Shown here: in pieces, positions 33,430 through 43,960 of the stretch
How the letters are laid out: every line of letters begins with the position of its first letter
Numbering within the stretch: position 1 is the first letter of the stretch
Source: Adenophora triphylla var. japonica
Taxonomy: Eukaryota > Streptophyta > Magnoliopsida > Asterales > Campanulaceae
Length of the DNA: 64,000 bases
Direction of reading: 5' to 3'
NCBI GenBank assembly: GCA_022495995.1
Contig: JAFEMH010007462.1
Location: forward strand, 24,645-88,644
Translations under genes and position numbers: made by a program
The notes under the pieces: model-generated
Seen by the model: only the letters and a program-made list of their open reading frames with translations
Told to the model about the DNA's origin: nothing
The model's database searches: none

Positions 33430-34302
33430 TGAGCTTGTTCGGATCAGGTCCAAGTGAATTGGGGCATAAACATAATCCATCTCAAATTACGACATGGGCT
33501 TCTCGTACATCCGTCTCGGCATCAACAAGGCCGATCAAAGTTTACCAAGGCCCAGCAAGCACATATAAATGCCCCTACTATAAGGGCCGAGGAGACCTCC
33601 CTCGTATGCCGAGATCGCCTTCATAGAGGACGAGGTGCCTTCCTCAGCCTTGACGTTGTCAACGGGCTCCCCATATTACTCATTCCTTCCCCGGCTCATC
33701 ATGGACCGAGAGGTCATGAATGACGAAGAGAGAAAAGTTAGCACCTCGTCGTATCTCCATATGACGAGGAGACAAAATCATTCACCTCGGCATATCTTCA
33801 TGTCGACAGATCTTCATATGACGAGGAGACAAAATCATCCACCTCGGCTTACCTGCACATGACGAAATAAGGATTTTACTCTCCTCGGCTTTTCGGCAAG
33901 CAGCTCTTACAATCCTAGTCAAACAAGGATTAAATAGTTATAATCCAATCAGGATTGTACCGATCTACATCAATTCAAATCAAATAAGGACTCTCTAATA
34001 GATATAATCCTCCTAGGATTATACCTTATCTCTTTACAGTCCAAGTTCAACACGGATTCTGTCAATCCATCATTATAAATGCAAGCCATAATTTCCATAT
34101 TCTTGTACGTTACTCTTGATATTTCGAAACTCTGTCAATTTAGTTTCTCTCACTACAAACCGTGAACTTACTCTCACGCTGGAGGGCCTTCGCCAGTGAA
34201 GCCCCGGCTTAGTTTACGTGTTTTGTTTTATTTTCAGGCTAAGCAACCGCCGGACAAACCGATCGCTTGGATTTGGGCTGATTCGACATTTTGGCATCAT
34301 CA
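33430..34302 (+). repeat. 5' LTR of Tat element C (borders approximate)
   Basis: GC-richer block with repeated CGAGGAGACAAAATCATYCA units (33767-33845), a TATA-like TTATAAATGC at 34074-34083 and a transition to leader sequence after 34302. Without the partner LTR the start is uncertain (33394-33437). Confidence 0.55.
33760..33850. repeat. Short tandem repeat in LTR of element C
   Basis: Two or three imperfect copies of a unit with CATATGACGAGGAGACAAAA and TCACCTCGGC, spaced about 55 bp. Confidence 0.6.
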
Positions 34303-34305
34303 GTT

Positions 34306-34323
34306 TGGTTCCATTACCGGGAA
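34306..34323 (+). other. Primer-binding site candidate, Tat element C
   Basis: TGGTTCCATTACCGGGAA matches the candidate in element A with two changes. An alternative is TTTTGGCATCATC a few bases earlier, in the position of the TTTTGGCGCCGTC block of other Tat elements. The tRNA is not assigned. Confidence 0.45.
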
Positions 34324-34643
34324 TCGACTCAAACGCCTTTTGTTTGGCCTGGAAAAAGCTCGCTTGAAGCCAGATTTCTTGCCGAAAAACTTCTTGATTT
34401 GAACGGAAATAGCTGTTTCGTTTTGCTTTGTTCTTAATTTCGCCGGATTCTGCAAATTTCGATTGGAATCTGCAAAATTCTTGCCTGGAACAATCGTGTT
34501 TGGCCGGAATTTTGGGTATTGTTAAATCGCAAATCGCAATTTCGTGTTAGCGGTCGAATTCTGTTCCGAACTTTGGCCGTAAATCTTGATTTGTTGGGGA
34601 ATTTTCCATTTGGTAATTTGTTGTTCACAATCGTTAAGTTGCA

Positions 34644-34935
34644 ATGGAAGACGGACGATTCGCTAGTGTTACCAACGAGGAGCAGACCCAAACGAACAAG
34701 GTCCAACCTAACACCGAGGTGCTTCCTCCTCCACCTCAGCCGGAAGGACCACCTCCTCTCGCCATGAATCTCCATTCCATGGGACAGCCAGCTGCCGAGG
34801 GGGTAGGTGCAAACCTTCCTCGTATCACTCGTCCTCGAAGGGAAACGAACGGGGAAGAAAATGACGAGGAACGCCGACGTCGGGCGAGCTGAAAGCACCC
34901 AGCCCGTCGACCGACGTACCTTGTTGCATAGAAAA
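34644..34935 (+). pseudogene. N-terminal Gag segment of Tat element C
   Basis: From ATG 34644 the frame reads MEDGRFASVTNEEQTQTNK, then a Pro-rich stretch (EVLPPPPQPEGPPPL) and an acidic/Arg-rich end (ENDEERRRRAS) to a TGA at 34890. Composition matches the Pro-rich, then Arg-rich Gag start of element A. CACTA-1 sits about 45 bp further on; the remaining gag resumes at 41342. Confidence 0.65.
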
Positions 34936-34938
34936 ATG

Positions 34939-35510
34939 CACTACAAGAAAACTGTCATTTAGCGACGGATTTTAGCGACGGACACTAATCCGTCGCTAAT
35001 AGCGACGGATTAGTGAGGGATTAGTGAGGGATAAAAAATAAAAAATAAAAAGCTGAAAACGACAACTTTAACGACAGATTTAACGACGGATTTAACGACG
35101 GACAATATTCCCTTACTATTTCGTCGCAAAATTGGCGCCAAAAAATTGCGCCTCTTTTCACCGACGGTTTACCGACGGATTAACGAGGGATTGCAATTTT
35201 TTTTTACCGACGGATGTATTTCGTCGCTATAGAATTAAAAAAATAAAAAAAAATTATTTTATTTTCATTTAGCGACGGATTAACGACGGAATTTTGAAAA
35301 TAATATAACGACGGATAAATTCTGTCGCTATATAAAGTAAAAAATAAATAAATATTATTTCTTATTCATTACCGACGGATTAGCGAGGGATTGGAAAAAA
35401 TTTTTACCGACGGATGCATTTCGTCGCTATATAATTAAAAAAATAAAAATATATTATTTTAATTTCTTTTAGCGACGGATTAACGACGGATTACCGACGG
35501 ATTTTTTTTT
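34939..35510. repeat. Left subterminal repeats of CACTA-1
   Basis: Many TTAGCGACGGA, TTAACGACGGA and TTACCGACGGA motifs, mostly in one orientation, with TTCGTCGCTAT in the other, interspersed with A/T runs. Confidence 0.87.
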
Positions 35511-36075
35511 TTTTTTACAATTTAATGTATGTTTATTAATACATAATTGTTAAGTTTACCTCAAATGTAAATGATGTAAGGCCAAATATGATAAAATTAT
35601 AAAAAATATATATTTTTAAATAAAAATTCTTAACTTTTTTTAAAAAAAAATCACTACTAACAAACATCTCAAATATATTACTAAGCCATAAAAAAAATTT
35701 AAAAAAATACATGCTATTGTCCGTCACTCTTTTTTTCTTTTATATACTTATTTTTTAAAAATTAAATCTTAACTTTTTTTTATGAAACATTTTAAAAAAA
35801 ATCACTACTTAACAATAAAAAAAAATCACTACTTAACAACTTCTCAAGTAATTTTTTTTATCCAAATTTTTTTTTAAAGAAATCAAAAAAAGTATATGCT
35901 ATTGTCTGTCTCTCTTTTTTATTTTATAAACTTTCATTTAAAAAAAATGAAACATAACTTTTTTATTATTTAATTGTAATTTATATTTTTAAAATGAATA
36001 TAATATATCTTTTGAAGAGTGAATATCAAATATTAATTTTATAAAGTATAAAATTATTTGAATTCATATTTTATT
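35511..36075. other. AT-rich DNA in CACTA-1
   Basis: No gene. It has repeated AAAAAAATCACTACTTAACAA-like and TGCTATTGTCYGTC segments (about 35650-35940), perhaps decayed copies of a tandem unit comparable to the 170-bp repeat of CACTA-2. Confidence 0.55.
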
Positions 36076-36705
36076 TGGAATATAGTGTATAGGGTATATG
36101 AATGGTATATTGTATAGGATATAGGGCATAGGGTATAGGATATACCCTATAAGGCATAGGGTATAGGGTATACCCTATAGGGTATAGGGTATAGGGCATA
36201 GGGTATATGGTATAGGATATACCCTATAGGGTATAGGGCATAGGGTATATGGTATACCCTATAGGGTATAGGGTATACCCTATATGGTATAGCTAGGATA
36301 TAGGACATAGGGTATATGGTATAGGGTATACTCTATAGGGTATAGGGTATACCCTATAGGGTTAGGGTATATGGTATACCCTATAGGGTATATGGTATAG
36401 GGCATAGGATATAGGGTATATGGTATAGGGCATAGGATATACCATGTATCCTATGCCCTATACCCTATACTCTATAGGGTATACCCTATACCCTATAGGG
36501 TATACCCTATATGGTATAGGGTATAGGGTATACCATATACCATATATCCTATGCCCTATACCCTATACCCTATAGGGTATACCCTATACCCTAACCCTAT
36601 ACCATATAGGGTATATCCTATACGCTATAGGGTATACCCTATACCATATACCCTATGCCCTATACCCTATACCCTATAGGGTATATCCTATACCCTATAA
36701 GTGGA
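36076..36705. repeat. 7-bp unit array of CACTA-1
   Basis: About 630 bp of TATA (or CATA) alternating with GGG/CCC triplets and variants (TGG, GGA, AGG, TCC), in the same register and style as the CACTA-2 array. No canonical telomere heptamer is seen in it. Confidence 0.9.
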
Positions 36706-37230
36706 GGGAATAGTAAAATTTTTTTGCCATTTTAGAAAGTGTGTAGTTTGTAATGAGACGCCCAAAATAGAAAGTGTGCAGTTTGTAGAGAGACAGAGGG
36801 AGTATATATGATACATATGATATGCGTATATTGTATATGCTATTGTACGTCCCATTTTTTTAAATACATTAATTTGTCTAAAATAGTCATATTTTCGTTT
36901 AAAAAAATATACTTAGAATTCTTCCATTTTTATTATATAAATAATTGTTCATTAAAAAAAATCACATATTTTTATTGAAAAAAAATTATTTATTAATCTT
37001 AGAAATAATATAATTTATAGTATAAATCACACCAGTGGGTGAACAATACTATGAACAGTACCAAATGTCAAATTTCTCATTTTGCCCTCATTAAGTTGTT
37101 CCTTTTCAATTTTGCCCTTAAAAAAATTCTTTTTTTTTAATTAAAAAAAAATACATATCCTCGAACACGAGCTTTTATTAGTTAATCAATATTGTGCAAA
37201 TTAAATAATACTCCCTCACAATACAACCCA
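36706..37230. other. MITE remnant and AT-rich DNA
   Basis: GAGACGCCCAAAATAGAAAG and GACAGAGGGAGTA (36753-36803) are the right arm of a Stowaway-like MITE with no matching left arm; the motif is partly duplicated (GTGTGTAGTTTGTA / GTGTGCAGTTTGTA). The rest is AT-rich with no gene. Confidence 0.5.
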
Positions 37231-37239
37231 AAAAAAAAA

Positions 37240-37396
37240 AAAAAAAACCTCTCCTTCTCTACTTCTCACTCCAAACGCCGGGCGGACACACGTACTCACA
37301 TACCCCTCCCTAATCTCTTCGTTCTCTCTCTCTAGAATGAGCTCGCCGGTCTTCTTCTCTACCCACCCAAGCGTCGACGCATTTGCTCCACCCAAG
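37240..37396 (+). other. CT-rich leader and short exon-like segment
   Basis: A CT-rich stretch (37240-37336) leads to ATG 37337 and a 20-codon open exon (MSSPVFFSTHPSVDAFAPPK) followed by a GTAAGA donor at 37397. This resembles the leader and first exon at 21863-21247 in CACTA-2. It may be the first exon of the transposase-accessory gene at 39314-40609, but the connecting exons are not clear. Confidence 0.45.
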
Positions 37397-37659
37397 GTAA
37401 GATTTCCCCTTTCTCTCTCCTTCTCACTCTCACTCTCACTCTCACGTTCTCCCTTCTCACCCTCTCCCTAATGCTTCGTTCTTTCTCTGTCTCACGCTAG
37501 CTCGCCAGCCGTCATCTTATTCCGCCAGAGTTCATCTGCAGTTCTTTCTCTGTGGACGCATAAGTATGTACTTAGTGGTTGTTTGGTATGGAGTCCTAAT
37601 ATACAATGTACTGATGTTGTTAGTTTCGTTTGGTAAGAAAGAGTCCTAAACCTGTCGAT

Positions 37660-38790
37660 TAGAAGTTTAGATTCATGTTTGTTATATACGTATATACTAT
37701 ATATTGCACATGCTATATTCAATCCTCCAAAAATTAGTAGCATTTGTCGGAAAAATTAGTAGCATTTGTCATCAATCACCCGCAGATACTAATAGGAAAG
37801 AGTTTGTCGAACACACAATTAAGAACACATCGTTTTCTATTATGTTGTCGAATGCATTACAATACAATACAATAGTTACATTAGAATCCTCTTATAACTA
37901 ACTGTACATAGTGGCAAAATCTGATTAGCTTAATCTAATCACACTGTCAAAACCCTAATCTGTAACCCTTTACAAACCACTTGATTGCCTACAAGGTGTA
38001 GGCTTTCACACTCCCAGCTCCATCCAACCACAATAGCATGCCATACTTTTCCAGCTCCGTACCCAATTGTTGGTTGCTTCGGATCAAAGAATTTCATGGA
38101 AATATCAGTGTATGGAGTTTCAATGTGCTTGCACGTTCCCAGGGCCAGGTACAATGAGTTAGTGCAGTCATATGTATTCAATTCATTACTATCCTGAGGC
38201 ATATTGCTTCTCGATGATACTAAACATGACCATTAGGCGCTCTTGCAATGCTGTTCGGATGTTCTTTGTGATCCTTTTCTGATGTTTAGTGCTTTTTAAC
38301 CATGCAATTCCAAAAACCACTTGGACTTTACATCCTACAGATATTGTCAGTTGATCCTCTATTTGGTACTTCAGGTGTAGCTGTCAACAAAAACATCAAA
38401 TATCTCAAGGTTAGAAAAGTAAACTACCCAGTCCCAGGAAAAGAAGCCTCCATCTCCTTTATGGGTCCCAACAATAAAAATAGTCTCACTTCTAAAGGAG
38501 CCAATAATTTTATTGTAATCTCAAAAAAGTATAAGCAAGTAAAGCGTCGTATTTAAAAGTAAGACATGACAAATGCTACTAATTTTTGGAGGATTGAATA
38601 TAGCATGTGCAATATATAGTATATACAGTATATAACAAATAGGAAGTGGTATACATACAGTGAAATAGTCGCCGAGTAGGACACCATGTAGAGTCATAAC
38701 CTCTTCTACAAGCCAACCGTGTCTATCAGAAAGATTAGATTCATGTTTGTTATATACTGTATATACTAATAGGAAGTGGTTGTTTGACAT
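37660..38790. repeat. Inverted and direct repeats within CACTA-1
   Basis: The stretch at about 37674-37745 (TGTTTGTTATATACG, TGCACATGCTATATTCAATC, ATTAGTAGCATTTGTC) recurs inverted at about 38572-38642. A shorter direct copy of ATTCATGTTTGTTATATAC lies at about 38739. The enclosed 0.8 kb has no recognisable gene. It could be a foldback element or a local rearrangement. Confidence 0.7.
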
Positions 38791-39313
38791 TCATCTGCAG
38801 GTGATTGATGTTTAGATTCAGATTAGTTTTAAAACAGAAATGTCATAGATTAGTTTTAAAACAGAAATGTCATAGATTAGAAGGTGATGAAATATCACAA
38901 TTATTTCTGTTTGTGGTTTTTTTTTTGTGGGCAACATCAGGTGTGCAATATGAGTTTACATGGAACTTCAATCTTCCTGGTGTGTTCGGTTGTGAGTAAT
39001 TTAGCTAATACAAATTGGCGGCGGGGTAATGGTTTTTGGCTGTTTTGGGTCAGTTGGTGGTTGGTTATCTCGGATAGTCCCCAAATGGGTCTGTTTTAGC
39101 GAAGATTTAGATTGGTTATTTGTTGGTTTATGTGGTAATTCAATGGCAGTTTTGTACAAAGTTCATGGTAATAACAGTTTCATGATGCAAGCTGACATTA
39201 ACTCCCTATGTCCTAAAATAAATTGTCCTTTCCTTCTAAGGGAATCAATATATTTCTCAAGTTGTATGTTTCTTGCAAATGTGTTTGCTAAATCAATTCA
39301 AACATTGTTTCAG

Positions 39314-40609
39314 GTTGATGCCTCAGCAAGTATCAGGCCAAATCACAAAGATATTTAAATCAAACATGTGCAAGGATGCATTTAACTGGAAGCTTATCCC
39401 CAGTTCTCACAAAGATGGATATTTTGATGACTTCAAGGTACATTCTTTAGAATTGCAATGCGTAATAGATGAGATTAAGTCTTAAATGGTACTTGTAAAC
39501 AACATTTGTTAACTCTGATTGTTTTTGGTGATGAATTTGTTGTCATATCAATATTGCAGAAAATTTATAGATGGCCTCAAGAAGAGGAGACAACTATCAA
39601 GAATGCTTTCATGAAACTAGGAAGAATTCGTTACAGTGACATGGTGAGCAATTTTAAGAAAAATTGGAATGGTCCACAAAAGAAGAAACCGGATTGCATA
39701 GGCGAGGCGGATTGGGCTCAATGGGTACAACATTTTAATAAAGATGAAGTCAAAAGAAAGTCGGAGATAAATTCAAAAAATCGACTAACCGAGAAGGAAG
39801 ACGGTTGTTCTAAGCATACGGGAGGTTCCAAATCTGCCGTAGCCCACTTGAAAAGTATGGTACGTACGTATTTGATTTTATTTGTGTCCAATTCATGTTT
39901 GGTCAGTCCAAGAAAGCCTTTTTTACTTATGCAGTTTTTTTTTTTTACATTAATTGATAAAAATTGAAAAGTACATTTCATATATTGGTCATTCCCAGTT
40001 GTTTATGAATGCCTTTTATTTTATCGGTCTTCTTGCGAAAAAGAAAATCAAGGCATCCCACCTAGTTTGTTTAAACTTCAACTAAGGACACATGTACGCA
40101 AAGATGGTACTTATGTGGACAATCATGCTAGGAAAATTTGTGTAAGTATTTTTATTATTTATAAATTGGATTTTTTTTGTTCATGTATGTTAGTAATGAT
40201 ATATATATATATAAATTGCTTTTTGTAGGAGGACTATCAACGCGAGATAGAGGTGGCATCCTCCGAAAGAGAGTTAAGCGTGGAGGAGGAAAATAAGATA
40301 TACTTGAGAGTTGCCGGCGTAAAGAAACAGCGGGTGTATGGTCTTGGTTCAGTTGGCTCGTCATTAGCTAGTGATGATGGTACTAGCAAGGGATCTAACA
40401 CCCAAATGGTTGAAGATAATTTAACGGATTTTAAGAGTGAGATGATAGAGAAGCTCAATGAAGAAAAAAAATGTCGGGAAGAAATGGAGAAAAAACATGC
40501 TCAAGAGAGGAAAGGATTGGAGGAGAAGATAGAGGAGCTGGAGCAACATCGGGCGGAACTAGATAAGAAACTACAAATTATCATGGATTCTATGGGTCAT
40601 AGGTCTTAG
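39314..40609 (+). CDS. CACTA accessory transposase-like gene (Transposase_24 group), partial
   Basis: Exons 39314-39437, 39560-39863, 39999-40141 and 40229-40609 fit GT-AG rules and keep one frame (about 317 codons, 5' end not found). Exon 1: MPQQVSGQITKIFKSNMC and WKLIPSSHKDG. Exon 2: a SNFKKNWNGPQKKKPDCIG region, WAQWVQHF and KSEINSKNR.. leading to SGSKS-like GGSKSAVAHL. Exon 3: PPSLFKLQLRTHVRKDGTYV. Exon 4: the Glu/Lys-rich coiled coil EKLNEEKKCREEMEKKHAQE. This pattern (W...F, KS.NKKNR, G.KS, THxRKDGxxVD, coiled coil) is that of plant Transposase_24/TNP1-like proteins, which accompany CACTA elements and are thought to bind their ends. The donor of exon 2 is chosen at 39864 because it keeps the frame. 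Confidence 0.75.
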
Positions 40610-40739
40610 TCGTTGATACTTTAGAAACTTCTATTTTAAATTTTAATATTTTGCTACTTGTTGATGGTACTTTTATTTTGGTGAACTAGTTCTTAAATTC
40701 TGAATATTGTGAGTTAGATTATATTTTTGGTATATGTAT

Positions 40740-40790
40740 TGGTTTTTGGTATATGTATTGGTTTTTGGTATATGTATTGGGTTAATGAAT
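40740..40790. repeat. Short tandem repeat
   Basis: Three copies of the 19-bp unit TTGGTATATGTATTGGTTT after the accessory gene. Confidence 0.8.
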
Positions 40791-40859
40791 TAGGTGGGAG
40801 TATTAGAAATGAAACAGGTGGTAGAAAAAAATAAATGAAATAGGTCCTAAAGCTACTGC

Positions 40860-41341
40860 TACTTTTAACGACGGATTCTAGCGACGGATTCATCCGTCGC
40901 TACTGCCATTTTAAAGATGCTAAAAAAACCTATTACCGACGGAAATAATCCCACGGTAAAAAAACCACATATAACGACGGATTTCAACAACTAACGACGG
41001 ATGATTCCGTCGCTATACATTGTTAATTCGTCGTCAACCATTAATAACTTTTCCATTATTGCGACGGATTTTTAACATTAACGACGGATTATTCCCTCGC
41101 AAAATACTATAAATTCGTCGTTTCATCAATATAATTAGCGACAGATTTGAATGATTTAGCGAGGGATCTTTCCGTCGGTATTATAGCGACGAACAGGAAT
41201 TTTCGTCGTTAAAAATTAGCGACGAGGGTTTTAGCGAGGGAAAAAATCCGTCGGTAATCCGTCGCTAAATCGTTTTAGCGACGGAAATATGACTTTTAGC
41301 GACGGATTTTTCCGTCGCTAAAACCTGTTTTTCTTGTAGTG
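40860..41341. repeat. Right subterminal repeats of CACTA-1
   Basis: Motifs TTAACGACGGA, TCCGTCGCTA and TTAGCGAGGGA in both orientations, ending CTTGTAGTG. Confidence 0.87.
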
Positions 41342-42900
41342 ATGGAGACATTGCAGAGAATTTATGAGACCCAAGCTGCTCTACTGCAATTGGACCCAGA
41401 AAACTCCATGGCCGAGTTCATCAGGCCTTCGAAGACAGGTGGCAACTCTCGTGGAAGGGAGGCGGGTGAGCGACGAGATCCTCCCCGTGATCCTGCTGTA
41501 CCACCTAAGCAGGCCCTCCGAGATGCTCCTCGTCCTCGGCCTCGAAATCAGAAAAATGACAAGGTGATAGACCTGAGAAGCCAATTGAATTCTAGGGAAC
41601 AAGAGGTAGACTTAAGAGACCTAAGAACGAGGCTCAGTCTGTCCAAACGTTTATCCCCTCCTCGTATCGTCATGGCACCTCGTCGTCCTGACTCTGCTCG
41701 ACCTCGGTGAGATTCTCCTAGACCTCGGCGAGACTCTCCCCATCCTCGTCCGTTTGCAAGGTCGAGGATTCCCCAACCATACAGAATGGTACTTGGTGGC
41801 TACGAGGCAGAACCGAGGCAAGACAAAGCACCGTCTAGACGAGGAGAAAACCGTCGAAATGACGAGGAGCACAGTAGGGTGAATGGTCACCCTAGAGATA
41901 AGTCCCACCGTAGCTCCCAACGCAGTACTCACTCTAGCACTGAAAGGGGAGTGGAAGCTAAACAATGTCAACTCTTGAAACAAAGGCTCGATGACATAGA
42001 GATGGGAAAGAAGGCTGATGGAGACGACGATGACTGGTCCACTCGTCCCTTCTCCCAGAGGATAATTGATGCACCACCTAATCCTCACTTTAAGGTCCCG
42101 AACTTTGAAAAATATAACGGGACCACTGACACGAAGGACCACGTGCAAAGTTTTGAATCAACCATGACTTGGTTTCGTGAGCTGAAAAAAGATTGCATCG
42201 ATAGCTGGAGAGGCATGAGGAGAATGTTCTTGGACCACTTTGCCACTGCTGGAAGGAGGAAGAAGAGGTTAACCGACCTTGCCAATATCGAGCAAGGGAA
42301 GAATGAGACCACCCTCAGTTATTACAATCGGTTTCAAACCATGGCGGAACAAGTGGAAGAAAGCCTCACAGACAGGGAGGTAATTGTTTGTTTCAACTCC
42401 GGATTGAGATCCGGACCCCTCATATATGAACTCTCCGCCAGAGAGCCTAAGTCCAAGGCGGATTTATACAACGTGGCTTATGCCATTGCCAAGGTGGAGG
42501 ATAAGAGCAAGAAAAGGGGATCCGATAAGACAAAACCAGAAGCGGTTGGCACTCGCCACGCTTCCAATGGCAACGGGAATGGTAATGGATCCAAGGGGAA
42601 GAATAGAACAAGGAGCACTAAAAACCTGAAATATTTACCCCTCTTACCAAACCCATCACGGAGATCATGCAGCTAGTGAACCTTCCACCACCTCGTCCGC
42701 TGAGTGATAAACCAAAGTTCCCTCGGACACTTCCAAATTCTGTGATTTCCACAAAGACCATGGTCACAACACTGAAAGATGCATCGCCCTCAAGCGCATG
42801 ATCCAAAGGTGGGTCGACGAGGGAAAACTCAACCGCTATATCATGAAGAAAGATGGCAAGCGAAAGCGGAAGGAAGAGGAAAGTGAAGATGATGACAAGA
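41342..42900 (+). pseudogene. Gag of Tat element C, main part
   Basis: Resumes directly after CACTA-1 with METLQRIYETQAALLQLD, an Arg/Pro-rich stretch, a TGA at 41708 (RPR.DSPRPRR, consistent with CGA to TGA), then in the same frame the Gag core (KVPNFEKYNGTTDTKDHVQS, SWRGMRRMFLDHFATAG, TTLSYYNRFQTMAEQVEESL, DREVIVCFNSG). After 42620 the frame changes more than once; the knuckle region CDFHKDHGH.TERC and ALKRMIQRWVDEGKLNRYI is recoverable across frames (about 42740-42840). A segment present in element A between the N-terminal core blocks appears shorter here. Confidence 0.82.
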
Positions 42901-43960
42901 GCGAGGATGGGGAACAGAGGCCTCCTAGGGCCAAACTGCATGTGATCCGAGAGGAGACAGTCTCCACAAGAAAGCTAAGGGACCAGATCCATGAACTAAG
43001 CAAGGTGTACCACATTTCTGCTTGGGTTCATAAGGTGGAAGAGGTCATTAGTTTTTCTCCCAACGAATTGGTAGGGAGCCGTGCTGCCCGTGAACAACCC
43101 TTGGTGATAAAGGGTCGGATCGATAATGTTGAATCTAAGAGACTTCTTGTTGACACGGGGGCCTCCCGTGATATTCTGTACTACTCTGCCTTCTAACAGA
43201 TGGGCTTAAAAGACACCATGCTGGAGCCTTATCATGGAAGGCTGGAAGGTTTCACCAACCATAAAGTTGGTGCCAAGGGAACGGTTGAACTGGAACTGGA
43301 ACTAGAATCGGCGAACATCCCTTCCGATCCAAGGCTACTGTCACTTTCGTAGTCATGGATCTAACAAGTGATTATCATGCTATCCTAGGCATTCCAAATC
43401 AAGCGAAACTTGGGTTGGTCGCCTCCCTTCCTCACCAACGAGTTAAATTCCCAACTCGTGCTGGAATTGGATGTGTAAGGGCGACCGCCAAGGACTTCTT
43501 GGAGCATGTCGTCAAAAGTAGGAAAGCATCCAAAAGCGTGGAGATAGACACTCTCGAAGACAATATCAAAATCTCTATGTCTTTGAAAACTACCCATATA
43601 AGCTCTAGGATGAGCTATATCCGTGAGGTCCTAGATGAAGAGCCTATGGTCCTAGAAATTGCAGTTGACCAGGGCATAGTTCCGTCCGTCTCTGAGGCAG
43701 ATCTTGTTCTCGTCAACGGCCAGAACTCGGGGGCCAACAATGACTTGAGGATAGCCGATCTGCCCGACGTTGATGAACTAATGGAAGAAGAGGGCCTCAA
43801 CGTGAATGACAATGAGGGTAGGAGAATTAGAGAAATCATCATTGAGTCTCTGAAATTTCGAGACGGTCCTGAAATGGAGCCAATGGACGAACTGGAAGAG
43901 GTAGTCATCAATCCTGACTATCCTGAGCAAAAAATTAAACTCGAGGGCTAGCTATTCCCA
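42841..43960 (+). pseudogene. Protease and linker of Tat element C
   Basis: Active site LLVDTGASRDILYYSAF (DTGAS at 43152-43166) followed at once by a TAA at 43194 where QQMGL or similar is expected. MEPYHGRLEGFTNHKV-like sequence follows, then a shift near 43310, then DYHAILGIPNQAKLGL and the linker NPDYPEQKIKLEG ending in TAG at 43949 (CAG to TAG). Confidence 0.8.

Larger units (their letters stand above)
34939..41341. mobile_element. CACTA-1: 6.4 kb CACTA transposon with a transposase-accessory gene
   Basis: Termini CACTACAAGAAAA (34939) and TTTTTCTTGTAGTG (ending 41341), flanked by the 3-bp duplication ATG (34936-34938 and 41342-41344). Inserted in the gag of Tat element C. Same subterminal motifs as CACTA-2 and the same kind of 7-bp array (36076-36705). 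It carries a spliced plus-strand gene (39314-40609) similar to the plant Transposase_24 group. No main CACTA transposase (Transposase_21-like, TNPD/TNP2 type) is seen, so it probably relies on another copy. Confidence 0.93.

Noticed and set aside
41339..41344. GTG start for the gag segment after CACTA-1
   Set aside because: The GTG belongs to the CACTA terminus (..TTGTAGTG); the ATG is the target-site duplication, so this is a continuation of gag rather than a new start.
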